5,355 nucleotides of DNA from Pseudomonadota bacterium (GTDB lineage Bacteria > Pseudomonadota > Gammaproteobacteria > Xanthomonadales > Xanthomonadaceae), in contig JAEXAG010000165.1 in NCBI GenBank assembly GCA_023394655.1, forward strand, positions 1 through 5,355, read 5' to 3'. Below are positions 1 to 5,355 of this stretch, piece by piece (the first letter of the stretch is position 1; each line of letters starts with the position of its first letter). The position numbers were made by a program, and so were the translations under genes. Below the pieces are notes generated by a model. It saw only the letters and a list, made by a program, of their open reading frames with translations. It did not search any database and was not told the origin of the DNA.

Positions 1-40
1 GCTGGCCAGGACCCCCGAATTCCGCCAGGCCGCGGCCTGA
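1..40 (+). CDS. pilI: 3' end of probable pilI (CheW-like adaptor), partial
   Basis: Only the last 12 codons and a TGA stop (38-40) are visible; in this frame they read LARTPEFRQAAA. A short tail with a Leu-Ala-x-x-Pro-x-Phe pattern ending in alanines resembles the C-termini of PilI/CheW-like adaptors. The position directly before pilJ is where pilI lies in Pil-Chp operons. PilI would couple the PilJ receptor to the ChpA kinase in the cytoplasm. The call rests mainly on gene order, because the fragment is too short to identify by its own sequence. It is in the same reading frame as the two genes that follow and is separated from pilJ by 63 bases. Confidence 0.6.
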   Translation, partial: LARTPEFRQAAA

Positions 41-89
41 TCCGATCCAACAACGCATACCGCCGACCGGCGAAACGGCAACAAGCATC

Positions 90-94
90 GAGGT
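90..94 (+). promoter_or_regulatory. Ribosome-binding site of pilJ
   Basis: GAGGT lies 9 bases before the ATG at 104, within a purine-rich run (GAGGTAGAGA, 90-99). This is a good Shine-Dalgarno match at normal spacing and supports the ATG at 104 as the pilJ start. The rest of the 41-103 spacer shows no convincing promoter or terminator, so pilJ is probably co-transcribed with the gene before it. Confidence 0.75.
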
Positions 95-103
95 AGAGAT
101 CCA

Positions 104-2101
104 ATGAGCAGCGTCAAGACCCGCGAATCAGGCAGCAATCTCTGGTTGATCGTGCTGATCATCGCCATCCTGGTGTTTGCCGCCAATACCGCGTTGTCGG
201 TGTGGCGCGCGACTCGCCTCGGCGGCGCCAGCACGGCGGTGGCGGAGTTGCAGGTGCTCTCGCAGCAGCTTGCCAGCCAGGCGCAGGAAGCCACCGGCGG
301 CCGCGAGGATGCGTTCAAGGACTTCAAGGCCACCCGCGACCAGATCCAGAAGAACATCGCGCAGGTGGACGGCAACTACGGCAGCGACATCTCGGTGGCT
401 GGCCCGATCTCGCAGATCAAGCAGACCTGGGCGCCGCTGGCCCAGAACGCCGAGCAGATCATCGCCAGCGAACCGGTGGTGACCAGCCTCGGTGGCAACG
501 CCGATCGTTTCACCGCCGCGGTGCCGCAGATCGACGCCCAGCTCGGCGAGATGGTCCGCGCGATGTCCGCCGCCGGCGTCTCCTCCAGCCAGCAGTACAT
601 CGCGATGCGCCAGCCGATCCTCGTCGCGTCGATGGCGCGCCGCATCGCGGAAATCCGTGCCGGTGGCAGTGCCGCGCCGTTGGCCGGCCAGGGCCTGCGC
701 CAGGACGCCAACATGTTCGGCCAGGTGATGCAGGACCTGCTGGAAGGCGGCGCGACCGCCGCCAAGGTCACCACCCCCGGCGCGATCGGGCCGCTGAACG
801 AGGCCAACAAGCTCTGGGAAGCCATGAAGAAGGACCTGGACGCGATCCAGGAGGGCTCCGAGCGCCTGTTCCAGGCCCAGGCCGCATCGACCAAGATCAC
901 CGGCAGCGCCGACCAGATGCTGGCTGACTCGCGCAAGCTGTTCAGTGCCTTCACCTCGGCCGGCTCCCTCAACGACACCAGCCTGGTCGGCAATATCTGG
1001 GTGTCGATCGTCTCCGGTCTCGTCGCGCTGGCGGCGATCATCGGCCTGGTCGTCACCCAGTACCGCGGGCAGACGCTGCGCCGCGCCTCGGCGGAAGAGC
1101 TGACCAACCGCAACCAGGAGGCGATCATGCGCCTGCTGGACGAAATGGGCGCGCTCGCCGAAGGCGACCTCACCGTGAACGCCACCGTGACCGAGGACAT
1201 GACCGGCGCGATCGCGGACTCGATCAACTTCGCCATCGAGCAGTTGCGCTCGCTGGTGGGCACGATCAACGACACCTCGGTGCGCGTGGCGTCCTCGGCG
1301 CAGGAAACCCAGGCGACCGCCATGCACCTTGCCGAAGCAGCGGAACACCAGGCCACCGAGATCGGTTCGGCCACCGACCGCATCAACGAAATCGCCAGCT
1401 CGATCAGCGAGGTGTCGCAGAACTCCGCCCAGTCCGCGGACGTGGCGCATCGTTCGGTGGAAATCGCCACCAACGGTGCCGGCGTCGTGCGCCAGACGAT
1501 CCAGGGCATGGACAACATTCGCGGCCAGATCCAGGAGACCTCGAAGCGAATCAAGCGCCTCGGCGAGTCTTCGCAGGAAATCGGCGCGATCGTGGAACTC
1601 ATCAACGACATTTCGGAACAGACCAACATCCTCGCGCTGAACGCCTCGATCCAGGCGGCATCGGCGGGCGAGGCGGGCCGCGGCTTCGCGGTGGTGGCCG
1701 ACGAAGTGCAGCGACTCGCCGAACGCGCCTCCAACGCGACCAAGCGAATCGAAGGCCTGGTCTCGACGATTCAGTCCGACACCATCGAGGCGGTAAGCTC
1801 GATGGAACAGACGACCACGGAAGTGGTGCGCGGCGCGCGCCTCGCCGAGGACGCGGGGACCGCGCTCGGCGAGATCGAACGCGTGTCGACCGATCTGGCG
1901 GCGCTCATCCAGAACATCTCGCAGGCCGCTTCGCAGCAGTCCAGCGCGGCGTCCAACATCACCGAGACGATGAACACGATCCAGTCGATCACCGCGCAGA
2001 CCTCGCAAGGTGCCAGCCAGACCGCCGAGTCGATCGGAAACCTCGCGCAACTGGCGGCCGACCTGCGCCGCTCCGTCGCCGACTTCAAGCTGCCGGCCTG
2101 A
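104..2101 (+). CDS. pilJ: Type IV pilus chemoreceptor PilJ (methyl-accepting chemotaxis protein)
   Basis: This complete 665-residue protein has the length and architecture of PilJ, the inner-membrane receptor of the Pil-Chp twitching-motility pathway. A first membrane helix spans about residues 13-34, after a short charged cytoplasmic N-terminus. A long, mostly helical periplasmic region (about 35-297) follows, corresponding to the PilJ sensor domain. The second membrane helix is at about 298-317. A HAMP-like segment follows, with the LAEGDLTV motif at 351-358, and then the long signalling coiled coil (about 390-660). The hairpin tip reads EQTNILALNASIQ (505-517), continuing to GRGFAVVADEV (525-535), the region that contacts the kinase and CheW-like adaptor. 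Gln517 and Ser520 replace the Glu and Arg usual in flagellar receptors, which agrees with the PilJ subfamily as I know it. The later stretch around MEQTTTEVVRGARLAEDAG is also PilJ-like. There is no C-terminal NWETF-type CheR-docking pentapeptide; the protein ends DFKLPA. The start is supported by a good ribosome-binding site 9 bases upstream. In this family PilJ is thought to report pilin or surface contact to ChpA through PilI. The family assignment is strong; the ligand is inferred from homologues. Confidence 0.96.
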   Translation: MSSVKTRESGSNLWLIVLIIAILVFAANTALSVWRATRLGGASTAVAELQVLSQQLASQAQEATGGREDAFKDFKATRDQIQKNIAQVDGNYGSDISVAGPISQIKQTWAPLAQNAEQIIASEPVVTSLGGNADRFTAAVPQIDAQLGEMVRAMSAAGVSSSQQYIAMRQPILVASMARRIAEIRAGGSAAPLAGQGLRQDANMFGQVMQDLLEGGATAAKVTTPGAIGPLNEANKLWEAMKKDLDAIQEGSERLFQAQAASTKITGSADQMLADSRKLFSAFTSAGSLNDTSLVGNIWVSIVSGLVALAAIIGLVVTQYRGQTLRRASAEELTNRNQEAIMRLLDEMGALAEGDLTVNATVTEDMTGAIADSINFAIEQLRSLVGTINDTSVRVASSAQETQATAMHLAEAAEHQATEIGSATDRINEIASSISEVSQNSAQSADVAHRSVEIATNGAGVVRQTIQGMDNIRGQIQETSKRIKRLGESSQEIGAIVELINDISEQTNILALNASIQAASAGEAGRGFAVVADEVQRLAERASNATKRIEGLVSTIQSDTIEAVSSMEQTTTEVVRGARLAEDAGTALGEIERVSTDLAALIQNISQAASQQSSAASNITETMNTIQSITAQTSQGASQTAESIGNLAQLAADLRRSVADFKLPA

Positions 2102-2126
2102 GCCAACGGGAGTGGATGAACCGGAA

Positions 2127-2168
2127 ATGAGTCGTATCCGTCCCCTGAATCGGCGAGCCCGGCCATGA
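2127..2168 (+). other. Possible 13-codon leader ORF coupled to chpA start
   Basis: A tiny frame, MSRIRPLNRRARP (ATG 2127, TGA 2166-2168), ends by overlapping the chpA ATG as ATGA (2165-2168). It is itself preceded by a four-codon frame, MNRK (ATG 2116, TGA 2128-2130), which overlaps its start in the same ATGA manner. GGGAG at 2108-2112 lies upstream of both. The arrangement could let ribosomes terminate and re-initiate into chpA, whose own ribosome-binding site is weak. Such short frames arise easily by chance, and nothing shows that this one is translated. I list it as a possible translation-coupling element, not as a protein gene. Confidence 0.22.
2152..2157 (+). promoter_or_regulatory. Weak ribosome-binding site of chpA
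   Basis: GGCGAG ends 7 bases before the ATG at 2165. It is only a partial Shine-Dalgarno match, weaker than that of pilJ. No other ATG in the chpA frame lies between the pilJ stop and 2165, and translation from here gives a typical ChpA N-terminus (MNVLREAIDHATLGWIKPEL), so this start is preferred. Translation may depend partly on coupling from upstream. The 2102-2164 spacer shows no clear terminator or promoter, consistent with one pilI-pilJ-chpA transcript. Confidence 0.45.
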
Positions 2169-5100
2169 ACGTGCTGCGCGAAGCGATCGACCACGCCACG
2201 CTCGGCTGGATCAAGCCGGAGCTGGATGCCGGCCTCGAGCAGGTGCGTCAGGAAGTGGAGGCATTCGCCGAGGCCGGGGCGGATCCGGCGCGCATGCGCC
2301 TGGCTTCCAGCCTGCTGCACCAGGTGCAGGGCAGCCTGAAGATGATCGAGCTGTATGCGCCCGCCATGGTCGCCAGCGAGATGAAGGCGGTGGCGGATGC
2401 GGTTTCCGAAGGCCGCGTGCCCTCGAGCGATGAAGCCTGCGCGGCGCTGATGCGTGGTGCCATGCAGTTGCCCGATTACCTCGAGCGGCTGCAGGGCGGG
2501 CATCGCGACATCCCGATCGTGCTGATGCCGTTGCTGAACGAACTGCGCGCGATCCGCGGTCTGAAAGCGGTCAGCGAAGCGGCGATGTTCAATCCCGATC
2601 TGGACCGCGGCATGCAGGCGCTTCCCGGTGCGGACGCGCTGCCGGCGGCCGATGCAGCGGCGGGTGCCAGCCCGTGGTTGGCGGGCTTGCGCGATACGCT
2701 CGATGCCTGGAACAGCGGCCACGAATTCGACGCGGGCCAGCTGCACCGCGACCTGGCCGCGCTGACGCGGCTCACCGGCAACGACGAAGCACGCCGCCTG
2801 TTCTGGGTGGCCTCGGAGGCCGCGGCGGCGATGCGCGATGGCGCGCTCGCGGCGGGCGATTCCCTGCGCGACGTGTTCGCCAGCGTCGAGCGTGAAGGCC
2901 GGCACCACTTCAATGCCGAGGGCAACGCCTTGCTGCCGGTTTCCTCGCTGCTCGAGCCGACCCGCCAGCTGCTCTGGCAGGTGTCGCGCAGCAGCGCCTC
3001 GCATCCCTCGCTCGACCGCCTGCGCGAAACCTTCGAGCTGGATGGCCGCGCCGGCCACTCCGAAGATGAAGTGGCCCATGCGCAGGCCAGCATCACCGGC
3101 CGCAATCGTGCGCTGCTCGATACCGTCGCCGCCGCCATCAAGGAGGACGTGCTGCGGATCAAGGATTCGCTCGATCTCCACCTTCGAACCGGCCGCAAGG
3201 ACGCCGCTGCACTGGCGCCGCAGGCCGAAGCGCTCGGCCGGGTCGCGGACACGCTCGGAATGCTCGGCCTCGGCATGGCGCGCGACGTCATCGCCCGGCA
3301 GCGCAGCGTGCTCGCCGCACTCGCCAGTGGCGAAAGCCCGCTGAGCGAATCGGCACTGCTCGATGTCGCCGGCGCCCTGCTCTACGTCGATGCCTCGCTC
3401 GACGACCAGGTCTCGCGCCTGGGCGAGGAGCAGGCCAGCGCGCAGCCCGCCGACAGCGAGGGTGCGCTCGGTTCCGCGGAAGCGCAGCTGCTGCTCGATG
3501 CCTTGGTCCGCGAAGCCATGGCCAACTTCAGCGATGCCCGGCAGGGTTTCGTCGCTTTCGTCGAAACCGGCTGGGACCACGCCCAGTTGGCCGAAGTGCC
3601 GAGGCTGCTCGAGGAAGTCTCGGGCGCATTGCGCATGCTGGAGCAGGACGAGCCGTCGCGATACCTGACCGGCATCCGCCTGTACACCGAAACCGAGATG
3701 CTGGGACGCAAGCGCATCCCTGGCAACCAGCAGCTGGATACGCTGGCCGATGCGCTTTCCAGCCTCGAGTACTACCTTGAAGCCTTGCGCGAACAGCGCA
3801 GTGGGCGCGAGGAAATCCTCGCGATCACGCGCCAGAGCCTCGAGGCGCTGCGTTACTGGCCGCTGCCGACGCAAACGGAGTCCGAAGAGACGACGTCCTT
3901 CGTCGACCATGGCGACGAAAACGCCTACGAGCAGTGGCTGAGCGACGTGGTGCGCCCCGTCGAGCAAGCCCCCGATGCCGAGCCGCGGATGCCCGAGGCC
4001 GACCCGGTCGTGCCGGTCGAGTCGATGCCGGTGGCATCGTTCGAGCCGGAAGCGGTGTCCGCGCCGGTCGTGCCCGTTGTGGAAACCGAACTCGTTTCGC
4101 CGGAGCAGCGTCCGGAAATCGCGGCCCGCGCGGATGCAGGCGTCGATGCGACGCCCGCGCCCGCGCCCGCCGCGCTGACGGTGGAAGCCGGCGGCTTCGA
4201 TCTCGAAAGCGATGGCATCGACGACGAAATCCGCGAAATCTTCCTCGAGGAGTTCGGCGAGGAAATCGACAACCTCGGCCAGCTGATGCCCGAGTGGCGG
4301 ACGCAACCGGATGACCTCGAGCGCCTGCGACCGATCCGTCGCGTGTTCCACACGCTGAAGGGCAGCGGCCGTCTGGTTGGTGCGCGCGTCCTCGGCGAGT
4401 TCAGCTGGAAAGTCGAGAACATGCTCAACCGCGTGCTCGACGGCACGCGGCCGGCGAGCCCCGCGGTGCTGGCACTGGTCGGTCAGGCCTGCGACGCGCT
4501 GCCGGCACTGCGCGGCGCCCTGGATGGTCGCCCCTTCCAGCTCGATCTCGCGGGCATGGAGGCGGTCGCCGACCGCCTGGCTGCCGGCGAAGAAGTGTTC
4601 CACCAGCCGGCTGCGGCCGAGGTCGTGCCTGACGGAGTCGCAGACGAGGTCGGCGAAGCGACGACGGAATCCACCGGGGCTACGCCTGGAGTCGCCGAAG
4701 CGGCCGCCGGCACCGTGCCGGTCAGTGTCGACGCGGTGCTGCTGGAAATCCTCGGCGTCGAAGTGGACGGCCACCTGCGGACGGTCCAGGGTTGGCTCGA
4801 CGATCCGGCGGCGGTCGCCGGCGTGCCGACCGCCGCGCTGCTGCGCGCGGTGCACACCATGAACGGCGCTTTCGCAATGGCGGAAGTCCCCGAGATCACC
4901 GATGCGACCACCCCCGCCGAAACCTGGCTCAAGCGCCTCGTCGCACAGGGCCAGAGTGCGGACGCGGAAGGCCTTGCCGCGCTGGCGGCATTGACCGGAG
5001 AGATCCGCGCCACTGTCGCCGGACTCAAGTCCGAGCCGCAGCGGGTGCCGGCGCAGGATGCCCTGGCCGCGCGTTTCGAAGCCCTGCGCGATGCCTTGCC

Positions 5101-5355
5101 GGAAGCCGGCGCACATCCGCTGGCCGTCGTTCAGGACGATCCGCAGCCCGCGGCAGTGGAAGCAGTGGATCTGACGGCCGCCGAAGCCGAGCGTCTCGAA
5201 GCCGAACGTCTCGAAGCCGAGCGTCTCGAAGCGGAACGTCTCGAAGCGGAACGTCTCGAAGCGGAACGCCTCGAAGCCGAACGCCTCGAAGCCGAGCGTC
5301 TCGAAGCCGAACGTCTCGAAGCCGAACGTCTCGAAGCCGAACGTCTCGAAGCCGA
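2165..5355 (+). CDS. chpA: Hybrid chemotaxis kinase ChpA/PilL, N-terminal part (runs off window)
   Basis: The frame is open for 1063 codons from ATG 2165 to the window edge. ChpA proteins are usually above 2000 residues, so roughly half is visible. Residues 1-570 form a helical region resembling FimL and the ChpA N-terminus, with three Hpt-like motifs: LLHQVQGSLKM (50-60, His52), a second around 357-366 with Gly358 at the His position, and LLEEVSGALRM (481-491) with Glu483 there. Residues 598-685 are a Pro/Ala/Val/Glu-rich linker that includes a short Pro-Ala run. A canonical Hpt domain covers about 686-787, with motif FHTLKGSGRL and acceptor His729. A second linker covers about 813-853. A second Hpt domain spans about 855-957, with VHTMNGAFAM and His897; Asn replaces the usual Lys of the HxxKG motif. 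From residue 1009 the chain is an uninterrupted ERLEA pentapeptide array. Further Hpt domains, the dimerisation/ATPase kinase core, a CheW-like domain and a C-terminal receiver are expected downstream but are not seen. By homology, ChpA autophosphorylates in response to PilJ and passes phosphate to PilG and PilH, controlling pilus motors in the cytoplasm. Its place directly after pilJ fits this role. Some species call this gene pilL. Confidence 0.93.
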   Translation, partial: MNVLREAIDHATLGWIKPELDAGLEQVRQEVEAFAEAGADPARMRLASSLLHQVQGSLKMIELYAPAMVASEMKAVADAVSEGRVPSSDEACAALMRGAMQLPDYLERLQGGHRDIPIVLMPLLNELRAIRGLKAVSEAAMFNPDLDRGMQALPGADALPAADAAAGASPWLAGLRDTLDAWNSGHEFDAGQLHRDLAALTRLTGNDEARRLFWVASEAAAAMRDGALAAGDSLRDVFASVEREGRHHFNAEGNALLPVSSLLEPTRQLLWQVSRSSASHPSLDRLRETFELDGRAGHSEDEVAHAQASITGRNRALLDTVAAAIKEDVLRIKDSLDLHLRTGRKDAAALAPQAEALGRVADTLGMLGLGMARDVIARQRSVLAALASGESPLSESALLDVAGALLYVDASLDDQVSRLGEEQASAQPADSEGALGSAEAQLLLDALVREAMANFSDARQGFVAFVETGWDHAQLAEVPRLLEEVSGALRMLEQDEPSRYLTGIRLYTETEMLGRKRIPGNQQLDTLADALSSLEYYLEALREQRSGREEILAITRQSLEALRYWPLPTQTESEETTSFVDHGDENAYEQWLSDVVRPVEQAPDAEPRMPEADPVVPVESMPVASFEPEAVSAPVVPVVETELVSPEQRPEIAARADAGVDATPAPAPAALTVEAGGFDLESDGIDDEIREIFLEEFGEEIDNLGQLMPEWRTQPDDLERLRPIRRVFHTLKGSGRLVGARVLGEFSWKVENMLNRVLDGTRPASPAVLALVGQACDALPALRGALDGRPFQLDLAGMEAVADRLAAGEEVFHQPAAAEVVPDGVADEVGEATTESTGATPGVAEAAAGTVPVSVDAVLLEILGVEVDGHLRTVQGWLDDPAAVAGVPTAALLRAVHTMNGAFAMAEVPEITDATTPAETWLKRLVAQGQSADAEGLAALAALTGEIRATVAGLKSEPQRVPAQDALAARFEALRDALPEAGAHPLAVVQDDPQPAAVEAVDLTAAEAERLEAERLEAERLEAERLEAERLEAERLEAERLEAERLEAERLEAERLEAERLEA
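5189..5355 (+). repeat. 15-bp in-frame tandem repeat encoding ERLEA units within chpA
   Basis: Eleven complete, gap-free 15-base units (5189-5353) follow the consensus GAACGTCTCGAAGCC, and the last two bases begin a twelfth. Each unit encodes Glu-Arg-Leu-Glu-Ala; a half unit, GAA GCC (Glu-Ala), precedes the array at 5183-5188. All differences between units are synonymous third-position changes: GAG for GAA in units 1, 3 and 8, CGC for CGT in units 6 and 7, and GCG for GCC in units 3-5. Each Arg has Glu three residues before and four after, a pattern that favours a rigid, highly charged single alpha-helix. The five-residue period does not give the hydrophobic stripe of a classical heptad coiled coil. 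It probably acts as a spacer between Hpt domains. The array is cut by the window end, so its full length is unknown. Confidence 0.97.

Noticed and set aside
61..72. A small inverted repeat CGCC-GACC-GGCG before pilJ, considered as a terminator or attenuator.
   Set aside because: The stem is only four base pairs and has no following T-run, so it is not convincing as a terminator. It is common by chance in GC-rich DNA.
1616..1690. Departures from the flagellar receptor consensus in the PilJ hairpin tip (Gln517, Ser520).
   Set aside because: PilJ proteins commonly differ from flagellar receptors here, so this marks the subfamily and is not an oddity of this copy.
376..1743. A 455-codon minus-strand frame and several other 60-270 codon frames on both strands.
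   Set aside because: All lie inside pilJ or chpA in other frames, have low-complexity Arg/Ala/Ser/Pro-rich translations, and match no family I recognise. They are expected by-products of high GC content.
128..5116. A 1662-codon open frame on the minus strand, spanning nearly all of pilJ and chpA.
   Set aside because: Its codons pair exactly with the sense codons, because both genes lie in one frame. It can stop only where the sense strand uses TTA, CTA or TCA, which are rare codons in GC-rich genomes. It ends precisely at the sense TCA codon 128-130 of pilJ. Its Arg/His/Gly-rich translation has no recognisable domain, while the sense proteins are clear homologues.
5189..5355. The terminal repeat considered as a CRISPR array or an intergenic repeat element.
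   Set aside because: The units are 15 bases, contiguous without spacers, in frame, and encode an invariant pentapeptide. This is a coding tandem repeat.

Overview
The window is a high-GC stretch of a type IV pilus chemosensory (Pil-Chp) operon, read entirely on the + strand. The order, a CheW-like tail (probably pilI), then pilJ, then a very large chpA/pilL-type kinase, is the arrangement known from gammaproteobacteria such as Pseudomonas and Xanthomonas. The GC-rich codon use suggests a member of the Lysobacterales/Xanthomonadales or a similar gammaproteobacterium. I cannot name a genus from the sequence alone.

Layout: bases 1-40 are the last codons of an upstream gene, consistent with PilI. 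After a 63-base spacer carrying a good ribosome-binding site, pilJ (104-2101) encodes a complete 665-residue membrane chemoreceptor. After a second spacer, also 63 bases, comes the 5' part of chpA (2165 to the window end). It is open for 1063 codons and runs off the edge. The visible part contains an N-terminal FimL-like region with three degenerate histidine-phosphotransfer (Hpt)-like helices, a Pro/Ala/Val-rich linker, one canonical Hpt domain (His729), a shorter linker, a second Hpt domain (His897), and then a perfect run of five-residue ERLEA repeats that is still going at the last base. The kinase, CheW-like and receiver domains expected of ChpA must lie downstream.

How they work together (family knowledge): PilJ senses a surface- or pilin-linked signal at the inner membrane. 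PilI couples it to ChpA, and ChpA phosphorylates the response regulators PilG and PilH through its Hpt domains. This controls pilus extension and retraction, twitching motility and, in some species, cAMP.

The gene content is a known system. The least ordinary items are the exact ERLEA pentapeptide array inside chpA, the loss of the phospho-acceptor histidine in two of the three FimL-like repeats, and a chain of tiny ATGA-linked reading frames leading into the chpA start. An almost window-long antisense reading frame is a codon-usage artefact, explained under rejected items.
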